DNA from: Streptomyces sp. SID13726
GTDB lineage: Bacteria > Actinomycetota > Actinomycetes > Streptomycetales > Streptomycetaceae
Direction of reading: 5' to 3'
Length of the DNA stretch: 64,000 nt
Assembly: GCF_010548375.1 (NCBI RefSeq)
Contig: NZ_JAAGLY010000008.1
Coordinates: 1 to 64,000 of the forward strand
The notes under the pieces were generated by a model, which worked only from the letters and a program-made list of their open reading frames with translations, searched no databases and was not told where the DNA came from. Position 1 is the first letter of the stretch. Each line of letters begins with the position of its first letter. This document shows positions 1-10,777 of this stretch, one piece after another. The position numbers and the translations under genes were made by a program.

Positions 1-32
1 GATCCCCTTGCGCTGATCCACCCACCAACAGC

Positions 33-125
33 GGGGAGATATCTGGCCGCGGTTGGGGAAGAACTGCTGGCCGCCAGTGGGGAGAATTACTGGCCGCCTC
101 CGGGGAGAACTGAGTGGCCGTTGAC
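33..125. repeat. Four imperfect 22-24 bp direct repeats, IS21-like element end
   Basis: Four units beginning GGGGA(A)GA and ending in TGGCCG start at 33, 55, 79 and 102. The last unit runs into GTTGACA, so read on the minus strand the array begins TGTCAAC. Multiple internal repeats next to a terminal TG...CA dinucleotide are the hallmark of IS21-family ends, where they bind the transposase. No istA or istB reading frame is visible in the 32 bases to the left, so the body of the element, if present, lies outside the window. The family assignment is inference; the repeats are seen directly. Confidence 0.6.
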
Positions 126-281
126 ACTTCGGTCCACACCCTCATGCACGCCGATGGCCCGTAGGACCCGCCCGTCTTGGCTGGGATGTGGCTCGACTAC
201 TTCTGGCACTGAAGTCGCTCCACTGTCAGACCGGGGTGCGACGATACGCCTCGACGCCCTGCATACAGTCGAGGAGACAAG
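126..281. other. Intergenic stretch between IS-like end and first gene
   Basis: No convincing gene is seen. It separates the IS21-like repeats from the TTG-started membrane protein gene and ends in that gene's ribosome binding site (GAGGAGA at 271-277). Confidence 0.4.
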
Positions 282-749
282 TTGTCAGCATTGCTCGCAC
301 CGGTACTTGGTGGGGTCGGGGTAACGGTTGCCGCCGTCTTCGGCCCGCTGGTAACGACGGCCGCCCAGAACCGCCGGGTTGCTCGCATGAACGCTGACCT
401 CGCGAGCAACATTGAACTCCTCAAGCACCTCAGGGAGACACCTGACGGCTGGACGGAGGAAATTGATCTTCTAGAGACTCTCACCCGGCACCAGCTACTC
501 GCCGCTGCTGCACGTCAATCTCGGGATCTGGTCAAGCAACGCAACTGGGGCAGCCTTGGTGCCGTGATCATCATTCTCTCAGTGACAGCCCCAATCCTCT
601 GGGGACTTGCCGTCGTGGACACGTGGTGGTCGTGGACGATCTTCTCCGTCTTCCTCGGACTAGCCCTCATCCTGTCAGGAATTGGCATTTATCAGACATT
701 CAACCCGCCAGAGGATGATCCAAGCACCCTCGCTGCAAGCGAGGAGTGA
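282..749 (+). CDS. Small membrane protein of unknown function
   Basis: A 155-residue protein that I cannot assign to a family. The TTG start is chosen because GAGGAGA lies 4-10 bases upstream and no in-frame ATG occurs until residue 36. It has three hydrophobic segments: about residues 4-26, 92-113 and 118-138. The first is separated from the closely spaced last pair by a charged, probably helical, cytosolic stretch rich in Arg, Glu and Leu. The C-terminus is acidic. Codon use is looser than in the neighbours (GTA, ATT, CTA, ACA codons), as expected of acquired DNA, and it sits beside an IS-like end. Function is unknown. Confidence 0.7.
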   Translation: MSALLAPVLGGVGVTVAAVFGPLVTTAAQNRRVARMNADLASNIELLKHLRETPDGWTEEIDLLETLTRHQLLAAAARQSRDLVKQRNWGSLGAVIIILSVTAPILWGLAVVDTWWSWTIFSVFLGLALILSGIGIYQTFNPPEDDPSTLAASEE

Positions 750-914
750 CGTCGGTACGGGCACAGTGGTCTCCTCAGCCGTAAACACCCACCCCAAGCC
801 CCTCTCGTTAGACGAAGCCACATGGGCCGACGACAGCTGTCACGGATGACGTTCCACCTGACTCAGGCCGGGTACCCGCACCGGGTCGCCCCGGCCTCCA
901 CAAGCCTGTTCAGT

Positions 915-1481
915 TCAATAGCTGGCACTCCGGTTAAAGCTGGTGACGTTGAGCTTGATGCCCTTCGCGCTCTTGAGCGTCGTGGGGAACTCGCCCCGAG
1001 CCGTCTGGCCGGGTTGCACGTTGGTCTCCCACTGCGAACCGTCATCCACACGAGTGCCGTCGACGTCGACCGCCTCCCAGTCCCAGGAGTAGTTGGACTT
1101 CTCGCTGCTGGTGTTCTTGATCGTCCAGACGAGCCAGATGTTGCTGAAGCCGGCTTGCGAGCGGTCGTCGAGCTGGAAGCTGATGAGGTCAGTCCGTTCC
1201 TCTGCGGGTTCCCGTTTCTGTCCCTGCCGCGTCTTCGCAGTGGGCGTCGCGCTGGGCGCAGAGGTGGTGCTCTCGTTCTTGTCCCCCGCCGCGATCACCA
1301 GCGCGATGATGACGATCACGACTACTGCGGCCAGGGCACCGGCACATCCCCAGAGACAGCCACGCCCCCGTCGCTTCTTCTGGGGTGGCCCAGGAGGCGA
1401 TGTCCACTGCCCGGGAGGGGAAGAGGCCTGACCCAGACTTCCCCACCGCGGATTACCCCCAGGCGGCTCGCTCGCTGACAT
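915..1481 (-). CDS. Membrane-anchored protein with DUF4352/FxLYD-like exported domain
   Basis: A 188-residue protein. Residues 1-40 are Pro/Gly-rich and cytosolic, with a basic KKRRGRG stop. A single transmembrane helix follows at about 46-66, then a Ser/Thr-rich linker and a C-terminal domain (about 95-188). Its pattern (IWLVWTIKNTSS, a paired Trp-Asp-Trp, then GQTARGEF) resembles the immunoglobulin-like DUF4352/FxLYD fold common in actinobacterial surface proteins. The start is supported by GAGGAGG about 6 bases upstream. It is convergent with the small membrane protein gene to its left. The fold assignment is by pattern only; role unknown. Confidence 0.7.
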   Translation of the reverse strand: MSASEPPGGNPRWGSLGQASSPPGQWTSPPGPPQKKRRGRGCLWGCAGALAAVVVIVIIALVIAAGDKNESTTSAPSATPTAKTRQGQKREPAEERTDLISFQLDDRSQAGFSNIWLVWTIKNTSSEKSNYSWDWEAVDVDGTRVDDGSQWETNVQPGQTARGEFPTTLKSAKGIKLNVTSFNRSASY

Positions 1482-1601
1482 GGCGCCTCCTCGGTAGCGG
1501 ATATCGCCACGCTAGGAAGCCATGAGGCCCGTCGCGAACCGAGAGCAGCCACTCAGGCGACAGCCGCCGAGCACGGGGCTCTCCTGGGGCTCGCAAACCC
1601 C

Positions 1602-1787
1602 TCAGACCCACTCCACCTCGGAATGGACGGCCATCGAGCCTCCAGGGGGCGGCAGAGGCGTTCTCGCCGCCTCCCGCACAATCGCCCGCCGCCCACTCTC
1701 CACACCGAGCGCCCTCAGGACAGCAGCCGTCTCCTCCTCGCTGCCGTCCCCGAGGGCACCCACAATGCGCCGCAACGCCTCACTCAC
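1602..1787 (-). CDS. Doubtful short ORF downstream of radical SAM gene
   Basis: A 61-codon reading frame beginning with GTG one base after the TGA of the radical SAM gene, so it could be translationally coupled to it. The first 40 codons look like a helical, Ala/Glu/Arg-rich segment; the tail is Pro-rich. No family is recognised. It may be a truncated remnant at the junction between the conserved block and the accessory left edge, or not coding at all. Confidence 0.3.
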   Translation of the reverse strand: MSEALRRIVGALGDGSEEETAAVLRALGVESGRRAIVREAARTPLPPPGGSMAVHSEVEWV

Positions 1788-1788
1788 C

Positions 1789-3813
<2,025 letters not shown>

Positions 3814-3856
3814 CTAGCCTAACGCGATCGCGGCCGGCCCCCGTACGTCCGAGGGG

Positions 3857-5362
3857 TCAGAGGGCGGACACCTCGTCCTTGATCCCGTCCCAGAACCCGG
3901 GCAGCTCGGCCTCCACGGCCGCCGCCCGCCGCTCCTCACGCCCGTAGAGCAGCCCGTACGTGAACGCGCTCTCCCCCGCCGCGTGGGCGACCGCGGACAG
4001 CTCGCGCAGGATCTGCCGGGCCATCACGCTGTCCTGGTGCTCCCCGAGCAGGTTCTGGAGCGACTTCATGGCCTTGACCACGGCCTTCGCCGGCTTGCCG
4101 AGCACAGGCCCGGCCGCCTCCGCCGCGTACCGCGTCCGCTTGGTCTTCTTGCGGGCCTCGTGGATCGCCACGTCCCGGTCGGTGCCGGGCTCCAGCTCCA
4201 GCGCCTGTCCGACCAGGTCGGCGACCTTCCCGAAGTCCTTCGTCACGGCCTTGGCGATCACCTCGTCGGGCTTCTTCCCGGCGGCCTTCAGCAGCGGCGG
4301 GTCGGCGATCAGCGCGTCCAGGGTGTCGAGGAGGGTGAGATAGCGGTGGGAGTCCAGGACGCCGATCAGCCGCGCGCTCGCCCCGCCGGGCCGGGCCCCC
4401 GCCCAGACGTCCACGCGCTCGCCCACGGGCCCCGAGACCAGTGCCCCGGGCACCTCGTCGAGCGCCGCCGTCAGCCGTTCGTGCAGTACCTCGCGGTCCC
4501 GGTCCACGCCCAGCTCACCGGCGAGCCACTTCAGGTCGTCGCCGATCGGGTCGGTGACGGTCCGGTCCAGGACCTTGCCGTACGACTTGAAGGTGCTGCG
4601 CATCCGACGCGTGGCGACCCGCATGCTGTGCACCGAGTCCTCGGTGTCCTGGCGGACGGCCGGGTCCAGCTCGACCAGTGCGTCCCGCTGGGCCCGAACG
4701 TACGCCAGCACATGGTCACCGGCCGTCTCGGGGTCGTCCAGCGCGGCGGAGGAACGCTTCTTCTTGGATTCCGTCTCCGCCAGGGCCCGCGCCAGCTTCG
4801 AGGACGACCGCGACGGCCGTACGCCCACCTTCCGCAGCCGCTTCTCGACCTTGTCGAGGAAGGCCGGGTCGCCGTCGTCGGCGAGTTCCACCTCGATCTC
4901 GGTCCACTGGGCGTCGCCGGTGCCGCCGCTGAGCCGCTCGGCGTGCACGGCGTCCACGCTGACCTCGGCGAGCAGCCGGCCCTCCGCGTCGAGGAGGTCG
5001 CGCACATCGCGGTCCGAGCGCAGCCGGATCACGGGCAGCAGCTCGGTCCCCCGGACCCGGGAGCGGACCAGCGCGGCCAGTTCGTCGGGCAGGGTGTCGG
5101 ACATCGGGGCCCGGATCTCGTCGCGTACGCCCGGCGAGACCGGGAACTTCAGATGCCAGCCCTCGTCCGATCCGCCAGTGCGACGGCGCAGGGTGATCGA
5201 GGACGCGGCGAGGCGTTGGTCGACGGTGTCGTAGTAGGTGGCGTCGAGCTGGGCCACGCCCTTGTCGACGACGGTCTCGACGCCGTTGACTCCGGTCAGG
5301 TCCGGCAGCCCGCTCTCGTCGGACTCGTACTTGCGCTCGATCTCCCGCTTTGTGTCCGCCAT
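3857..5362 (-). CDS. CYTH and CHAD domain-containing protein
   Basis: 501 residues. The N-terminal CYTH domain (about 1-200) carries the ExExK signature as E7, E9 and K11 in EIERKY, and alternating basic and acidic strands typical of triphosphate tunnel enzymes. The C-terminal CHAD domain (about 205-495) is helical with conserved His and Arg positions (VHSMRVATRRMRS, HEARKKTKRTRYAAE), known in the family to bind polyphosphate. The two-domain protein is likely an inorganic tripolyphosphatase or polyphosphate-associated protein. The gene lies between the radical SAM gene and rodA on the same strand with short gaps, so co-transcription is possible. Activity is inferred from family. Confidence 0.93.
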   Translation of the reverse strand: MADTKREIERKYESDESGLPDLTGVNGVETVVDKGVAQLDATYYDTVDQRLAASSITLRRRTGGSDEGWHLKFPVSPGVRDEIRAPMSDTLPDELAALVRSRVRGTELLPVIRLRSDRDVRDLLDAEGRLLAEVSVDAVHAERLSGGTGDAQWTEIEVELADDGDPAFLDKVEKRLRKVGVRPSRSSSKLARALAETESKKKRSSAALDDPETAGDHVLAYVRAQRDALVELDPAVRQDTEDSVHSMRVATRRMRSTFKSYGKVLDRTVTDPIGDDLKWLAGELGVDRDREVLHERLTAALDEVPGALVSGPVGERVDVWAGARPGGASARLIGVLDSHRYLTLLDTLDALIADPPLLKAAGKKPDEVIAKAVTKDFGKVADLVGQALELEPGTDRDVAIHEARKKTKRTRYAAEAAGPVLGKPAKAVVKAMKSLQNLLGEHQDSVMARQILRELSAVAHAAGESAFTYGLLYGREERRAAAVEAELPGFWDGIKDEVSAL

Positions 5363-5435
5363 GACCTGAATCTAGTGGCCAGGAGCGGTTTACGGCAGAG
5401 GGCCACCGCCACCCGGCCCACCCCGCCCCCTCGCC

Positions 5436-6635
5436 CTACGCGGACATCGGCCGCTGCACCCGGATCGACTGCAACAGCCCGACCGCCACCCACACCGAGA
5501 ACATCGACGATCCTCCGTACGACACGAACGGCAGCGGCAGACCGGTGACCGGCATGATCCCGAGGGTCATGCCGATGTTCTCGAAGGACTGGAAGGCGAA
5601 CCACGCGACGATCCCGGCGGCGACGATCGTGCCGTACAGCTCGGTCGTCTCGCGGGCGATCCGGCAGGCCCGCCACAGCACGACCCCGAGCAGGACGATG
5701 ATCAGGCCCGCGCCGACGAAGCCCAGTTCCTCACCGGCGACGGTGAAGACGAAGTCGGTCTGCTGCTCGGGGACGAACTGGCCGGTGGTCTGCGAGCCGT
5801 GGAAGAGGCCCGCGCCGGTCAGGCCGCCCGAACCGATCGCGATCCGGGCCTGGTTGGTGTTGTAGCCGACGCCCGCCGGGTCGAGGCTCGGGTTGGCGAA
5901 GGCGGCGAAGCGGGCGATCTGGTACTCGTCCAGGATGTGCAGCTGCCAGACCGCGATCGCGCCGGCCGCGCCCGCGCCGAGCAGGCCGAAGACCCAGCGG
6001 TTGGAGGCCCCGGAGGCCAGCAGCACGCCGAGCACGATGATGACCATGACCATGACCGACCCGAGGTCGGGCATGAGCATCACGATCAGCATCGGCACGG
6101 CGGCGAGGCCGAGCGCCTGGAGCACGGTGCGGTGGTCGGGGTAGGGCTTGTCGCCCGCGTCGACCCGGGCCGCCAGCAGCATCGCCATGCCCAGGATGAT
6201 CGTGATCTTCACGAACTCCGAGGGCTGGAGCGAGAAGCCGCCGCCGAGCACGATCCAGGAGTGGGCGCCGTTGACCGTGGAGCCCAGCGGGGTGAGCACC
6301 ATCAGGATCAGGAAGACCGAGGCGCCGTAGAGCAGGGGCACGGCGGTGCGCAGGGTGCGGTGGCCGACCCACACCACACCGATCATCAGGGCGAACCCGA
6401 TGCCGGTGTTCATGAGGTGCCGGAGCAGGAAGTAGTACGGGTCGCCCTGGTTGATCTCGGTGCGGTTGCGGGTCGCCGAGAAGACCAGGACCGAGCCGAT
6501 CATGGACAGGGCGAGGGCCGAGAACAGTATCGGCCAGTCGAGCCGGCGGGCGAGCGAGTCGCGGGCCAGCAGCCGGGTCCAGCCCGCGCGCTCGGGGCCG
6601 TACCCGGAGACCTGGAAGCTGTTCGCCCCGGTCAT
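5436..6635 (-). CDS. rodA: RodA/FtsW-type peptidoglycan glycosyltransferase (SEDS)
   Basis: A 399-residue SEDS-family polymerase with about ten transmembrane helices. It polymerises lipid II in the membrane together with a class B penicillin-binding protein. Family signatures include GAHSWI, QPSEF in the long loop and a C-terminal PLPFVSYGGSS-type segment. Its ATG overlaps the TGA of the upstream PBP gene in an ATGA, implying translational coupling and a 1:1 polymerase/transpeptidase pair. In Streptomyces this copy belongs to the mre cluster, which matters for spore-wall synthesis rather than apical growth (family knowledge). Confidence 0.96.
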   Translation of the reverse strand: MTGANSFQVSGYGPERAGWTRLLARDSLARRLDWPILFSALALSMIGSVLVFSATRNRTEINQGDPYYFLLRHLMNTGIGFALMIGVVWVGHRTLRTAVPLLYGASVFLILMVLTPLGSTVNGAHSWIVLGGGFSLQPSEFVKITIILGMAMLLAARVDAGDKPYPDHRTVLQALGLAAVPMLIVMLMPDLGSVMVMVIIVLGVLLASGASNRWVFGLLGAGAAGAIAVWQLHILDEYQIARFAAFANPSLDPAGVGYNTNQARIAIGSGGLTGAGLFHGSQTTGQFVPEQQTDFVFTVAGEELGFVGAGLIIVLLGVVLWRACRIARETTELYGTIVAAGIVAWFAFQSFENIGMTLGIMPVTGLPLPFVSYGGSSMFSVWVAVGLLQSIRVQRPMSA

Positions 6636-8887
6636 GTGAGCATCCTCCGGTTTCCGCGCTTGCGGCGGCGCCTGCGTGTGTCACGGTTCCCGGCCGTCGG
6701 CGTGTTCACGGTCGCCGCCTGCTGGGTCTCGTCCGGCTCGGGCGCGCCCTCCTGGCTCGCCCGCTGGTCCTTCGCCGGGTCCTTGGCGACCTTCGGGGAC
6801 TTGATGGTCCCGTCCGTCTGGACCTTCGGCAGGCTCTTCTCGGGCGTCGGCAGCAGCGCGTTCTTCTTGTTGATGGTGCCGTCGTCGGAGACGCCGTACA
6901 GCGCGTCGTAGATGTTGCGGACGGCGGGGCCCGAGGCGCCGGAGCCGGTACCACCCTGGGAGATCGTCATGACGACGGTGTAGTCCTTGGTGTACGTGGC
7001 GAACCAGGACGTCGTCTGCTTGCCGTAGACCTCGGCGGTACCGGTCTTGGCGTGCATCGGGATCTTCGCCTGCGGCCAGCCGACCTGGGCGAAACGCCAG
7101 GCGGCGGTGCCCTCGGTGGCGACGCCCGCGAGGGCGGTGTCCATCTTCTTGAGCGTGGCCTGGCTTATCGGCAGCTTGCCGTGCGACTTGGGCTTGATCT
7201 CCTGGACGCTCTTGCCGTCGGCGCTCACGACGGCCTTGCCGACCGTCGGGTCGTGCAGCGTGCCGCCGTTGGCGATCGCCGCGTAGATCGTGGCCATCTG
7301 GATCGGGGTGACCATGGTGTCGCCCTGGCCGATGGAGTAGTTGATCTCGTCACCGGCGCGCATCTTGTTGCCTTCGAGGCAGTTCTCGTACTCGATCTTC
7401 TCGACGTACGAGCCGTCCTTCTTGCCGGACTTGCACCAGGCGTCCTTGTTGGCCGCCCAGTAGTCCTGCTTCCACTGGCGGTCGGGGATGCGCCCGCTGA
7501 CCTCGTTGGGCAGGTCGATGCCGGTGGTCTTGCCGAGGCCGAACTGGTGGGCCGCCTTGAAGAAGTAGTCCTTGGGCTCACCCTTCTTCGGGTTGATCCC
7601 GCCGTCCTTCTGCCACTGCTGGTGGGCGAGGCCGTAGAAGACGGTGTCGCAGGAGACCTCAAGGGCCCGGCCGAGCGAGATGGGGCCGAAGTTCTCCGAC
7701 TCGAAGTTCTTGAAGACCTGACCGCCGACCGAGTACGAACTCGTGCACGGATAGCGGCCGTCGAAGTCGTAGCCGGCCTCGACGGCGGCGGCCGTGGAGA
7801 TCACCTTGAAGGTGGAGCCGGGTGCGGACAGGCCTTGGATGGCCCGGTTGAGCAGCGGGTAGTTGGAGGACTTGCCGGTGAGCTTGGCGTAGTCCTTGGC
7901 GGAGATGCCGCCGACCCAGGCGTTGGGGTCGTACGTCGGGTTGGACGCCATGGCGACGATGCGGCCGGTCTTGGCCTCCATGACGACGACCGCGCCGGAG
8001 TCCGCCTTGTACTTCTCGTTGGTGTTGCGGTCCCACTGCTTGCGGGCTTCCTTCATCGCGTCGTTCAGTTCGTACTCCGCGACGCGCTGGACGCGGGCGT
8101 CGATGCTGGTGACGAGATTGGCGCCGGGCTGGGCCTCGTCCGCCTCGGCCTGGCCGATGACGCGGCCGAGGTTGTCCACCTCGTAGCGGGTGACGCCGGC
8201 CTTGCCGCGCAGTTCCTTGTCGTACTCGCGCTCCAGGCCCGAGCGGCCGACCTGGTCGGAGCGCAGGTAGGGCGAGTCGGTGTCCTGGGCCTTGGTGATC
8301 TCGTCGTCGGTGACGGGCGAGAGGTAGCCGAGGACCTGGGCGGCGTTGGACTTGGCGGGGGCGGCGTAGCGGCGTACGGCCTCGGGCTCGGCGGTGATGC
8401 CGGGGAAGTCCTCGGCGCGCTCGCGGATCTGGAGGGCCTGCTTGGCGGTGGCCTCGTCGGTGATGGGGATCGGCTGGTACGGCGAGCCGTTCCAGCAGGG
8501 CTGGGGCGTCTTCGCGTCGCACAGCCGGACCTTTTGCGTCACCTCCTCGGGCTTCATCCCGAGGACGCCGGCCAGCTTGGTGAGGACGGCCTTGCCGTCG
8601 TCCTTCATCTTCAGCAGATCGGTGCGGGACGCGGAGACCACGAGCCGGGTCTCGTTGTCCGCGAGGGGCACTCCGCGCGCGTCCAGGATCGAGCCGCGCA
8701 CGGCGGGCTCGACGACCTGCTGGACGTGGTTGCCCGAGGCCTCCTTGGCGTATTCGTCGCCCTCCCGGATCTGGAGGTACCAGAGGCGACCGCCGAGGGT
8801 GCCGAGGAGGGACAGGACGAGGATCTGGATCACGACGAGCCGGATCTGGACCCGTGGGGTCCGCCCGGTCTCGGGGATGTTGGTCAC
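6632..8887 (-). CDS. mrdA: Penicillin-binding protein 2 (class B transpeptidase)
   Basis: 751 residues: a short cytosolic N-terminus, one membrane anchor (about 15-37), a PBP dimerisation domain, and a transpeptidase domain with all three catalytic motifs: SxxK as S358-T-F-K361, SxD as S412-C-D414, and KTGT at 614-617. The C-terminal 110 residues are a Lys/Pro/Arg-rich tail ending in a basic cluster, longer than in E. coli PBP2. It crosslinks peptidoglycan with RodA, whose start overlaps its stop by four bases. It is preceded by mreD with a 137-base gap that could hold its own promoter. Confidence 0.96.
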   Translation of the reverse strand: MTNIPETGRTPRVQIRLVVIQILVLSLLGTLGGRLWYLQIREGDEYAKEASGNHVQQVVEPAVRGSILDARGVPLADNETRLVVSASRTDLLKMKDDGKAVLTKLAGVLGMKPEEVTQKVRLCDAKTPQPCWNGSPYQPIPITDEATAKQALQIRERAEDFPGITAEPEAVRRYAAPAKSNAAQVLGYLSPVTDDEITKAQDTDSPYLRSDQVGRSGLEREYDKELRGKAGVTRYEVDNLGRVIGQAEADEAQPGANLVTSIDARVQRVAEYELNDAMKEARKQWDRNTNEKYKADSGAVVVMEAKTGRIVAMASNPTYDPNAWVGGISAKDYAKLTGKSSNYPLLNRAIQGLSAPGSTFKVISTAAAVEAGYDFDGRYPCTSSYSVGGQVFKNFESENFGPISLGRALEVSCDTVFYGLAHQQWQKDGGINPKKGEPKDYFFKAAHQFGLGKTTGIDLPNEVSGRIPDRQWKQDYWAANKDAWCKSGKKDGSYVEKIEYENCLEGNKMRAGDEINYSIGQGDTMVTPIQMATIYAAIANGGTLHDPTVGKAVVSADGKSVQEIKPKSHGKLPISQATLKKMDTALAGVATEGTAAWRFAQVGWPQAKIPMHAKTGTAEVYGKQTTSWFATYTKDYTVVMTISQGGTGSGASGPAVRNIYDALYGVSDDGTINKKNALLPTPEKSLPKVQTDGTIKSPKVAKDPAKDQRASQEGAPEPDETQQAATVNTPTAGNRDTRRRRRKRGNRRMLT

Positions 8888-8976
8888 TGCGGTTGCCGCC
8901 CCCTCTCAGTGCGCCGACGTGTGTGCGCGTACGAATGATGAACGGCCGACCTGTGAAGCCGCGTTCCAGCTCAGCG

Positions 8977-8990
8977 CACTCGTTCGAGTG
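8977..8990. promoter_or_regulatory. Short perfect inverted repeat in mreD-mrdA gap
   Basis: CACTCG and CGAGTG are separated by TT in the 137-base space between the end of mreD and the start of mrdA. It could be an operator for an internal promoter of the mrdA-rodA pair or a small hairpin. A second weak stem (CCCGG/CCGGG) lies just to the right. Confidence 0.35.
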
Positions 8991-9024
8991 AAGTCCCGGG
9001 TGCTTCCGGGAACATGACCCGCCG

Positions 9025-9702
9025 TCACAGCCGCTTGACCCCCTTGACGCGGCCCACCCGGGCCGTGCGCGTCCGTGCCTTGGTCTTCAGGCTGCCGAGT
9101 CCGCCCCGCTGGCCGCCGATCTTGAGACCGGTGCCGGAGGAGAGCCAGCCCGAGGAGATGTCCGCCGACTTGGCCGCCGAACTGGTCTCGGCCAGCGGGT
9201 CGTTCTCGGCGCGGCGGGCGAGCGCCATGATGCCGGGGACGACGAACGGGGCGAGCAGCAGGTCGTACAGGGCGGCCGTGAACAGCAGGCTGCCGAGGCC
9301 GACATGGCGGGCGGCGGTGTCGCCGACGAGGGCGCCGACACCGGCGTACAGCAGGGTGGTGCCGACGGCGGCGGCCACCACGACGACCATCGGGCCGGTG
9401 GCCGACTTGAGTCTGCCGTTCTCCGGTTTGGCGAGCCCGGCGAGGTAGCCGATGACGCACAGCACCAGGGCGTAGCGGCCCGCCGCGTGGTCGGCGGCGG
9501 CGGCGAGGTCGGCGAGGAGACCGGCGCCGAAGCCGACGAGGGCGCCGCCGACATGGCCGTAGACCAGGGCGAGGCCGAGGACGGTCAGGAGCAGCAGGTC
9601 GGGGACGGCGCCCGGGAGGTGGAGGCGGGCGAGGACGCTCACCTGGAGGACCAGGGCGACGACGATCAGGGCCGACGAGAGCAGGATCCGGTTGACGCGC
9701 AT
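9025..9702 (-). CDS. mreD: Rod shape-determining membrane protein MreD
   Basis: 225 residues. The first about 165 contain five hydrophobic helices typical of MreD, the integral-membrane partner of MreC. The C-terminal 60 residues are a hydrophilic Ser/Gly/Lys/Arg-rich extension (ending KARTRTARVGRVKGVKRL) beyond the usual about 160-170 residue length. The start lies 12 bases after the mreC stop, so the two are co-transcribed. Identified by position and hydrophobic pattern; sequence conservation in this family is low. Confidence 0.92.
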   Translation of the reverse strand: MRVNRILLSSALIVVALVLQVSVLARLHLPGAVPDLLLLTVLGLALVYGHVGGALVGFGAGLLADLAAAADHAAGRYALVLCVIGYLAGLAKPENGRLKSATGPMVVVVAAAVGTTLLYAGVGALVGDTAARHVGLGSLLFTAALYDLLLAPFVVPGIMALARRAENDPLAETSSAAKSADISSGWLSSGTGLKIGGQRGGLGSLKTKARTRTARVGRVKGVKRL

Positions 9703-9714
9703 CAGGTACAGCTC

Positions 9715-10686
9715 CTACTGCTCTTGCTGGAGGTCGCCGCCGACCGGCGCGTTCGCGGACGGGGTCACGGTGACCGTCACGGTCGGGGTGGGCGTCGGCC
9801 TGGGCTTGGCGGGTAGCACCGTGTCGCGCGGGTCCTTCTTCGGGGCCTCCACGACGACGCCGACGATGTCGAGCTTGGTGAAGCTGACGTACGGCGTGAT
9901 GTAGAGGGTCTTGGTGAGGTCGCCGCCGGAGGGCTCGACGCGGGAGACCACGCCGACCGGGACGCCGGGCACGAAGGGCTTGTCGGCCTGCGAGCCGAAG
10001 GTGACCAGGCGGTCGCCCTTCTTCACGTCGGCCTTGCCGTTGAGGAGTTCGACGCGCAGCGGCTGGTCGCCCTGGCCGGAGGCGAAACCGAGCTCGTCGG
10101 TGGCCTCCATGCGGGTGCCGACGGTGAAGTCGGGGTCGTTGGCGAGGAGCACCGTGGCGGTGTGGGGGCCGACCGTGGTGACGCGGCCGACCAGTCCGTC
10201 GCCGTTGAGGACGGTCATGTCGCGCTTGATGCCGTCGTTGGCACCGACGTCGACGGTGATGGTCCAGGAGAAGCCCTGGGCCGCTCCTATGGCGATGACC
10301 TCGGCGCCCTTGATGCCGTACTGGCCCTCGCCGGCGATCTTCATCATCTTGTCGAGCTGTTTGAGGCGGCTGGTGTTGCGGTCGTCGCTGCCGAGTCTCG
10401 CCTTGAGGGCGGCGTTCTCCTTCTCCAGCTCCGCGAGCCGGTCGTGTCGCTCGCCGGAGTCGCGGATGGCCGACACGGCGTTGCCGACCGGGTTCACCGC
10501 GCTCGACACACCGTCCTCGACCGGGCCGAACACGGCGGCCGCGGCCTGGCGGGCACCGTCGACCGGCGAGTCCTCCCCGCCGCGGATGTCGACCGTGATC
10601 AGCGCGAACGCGACGGCGATCAGCAGCACCAGGAGCAGCCGGCTCTCTCGTGTGTCCCTCACGTGCGGCGGCCGTGCCCTTCTCAT
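9715..10686 (-). CDS. mreC: Rod shape-determining protein MreC
   Basis: 323 residues with a single N-terminal membrane helix (about 17-35), a coiled coil around residues 75-115 (RHDRLAELEKENAALKARL), and a beta-rich periplasmic-type domain with the family pattern GVVGRV/GLVGRV and FGSQADKPFVPGVPVG. The C-terminal about 45 residues are Pro/Thr-rich and probably disordered. MreC scaffolds the elongation complex between MreB and PBP2/RodA. It lies 91 bases downstream of mreB, the gap being occupied by a strong hairpin. Confidence 0.95.
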   Translation of the reverse strand: MRRARPPHVRDTRESRLLLVLLIAVAFALITVDIRGGEDSPVDGARQAAAAVFGPVEDGVSSAVNPVGNAVSAIRDSGERHDRLAELEKENAALKARLGSDDRNTSRLKQLDKMMKIAGEGQYGIKGAEVIAIGAAQGFSWTITVDVGANDGIKRDMTVLNGDGLVGRVTTVGPHTATVLLANDPDFTVGTRMEATDELGFASGQGDQPLRVELLNGKADVKKGDRLVTFGSQADKPFVPGVPVGVVSRVEPSGGDLTKTLYITPYVSFTKLDIVGVVVEAPKKDPRDTVLPAKPRPTPTPTVTVTVTPSANAPVGGDLQQEQ

Positions 10687-10728
10687 TGAAGTTGCGTTTG
10701 TGGGAGCTTATGCCTCTATATCAACGAT

Positions 10729-10762
10729 CCGCCGTACGAGAGGAGATCATCTCGTACGGCGG
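10729..10762 (-). terminator. Hairpin between mreB and mreC (partial terminator)
   Basis: A perfect 13-bp stem (CCGCCGTACGAGA and its complement) with an 8-base loop lies in the mreB-mreC gap. No T-run follows on the minus strand, so it may attenuate rather than end transcription and set a higher mreB than mreCD level. Confidence 0.65.
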
Positions 10763-10777
10763 AATCGAAGAGTTACG

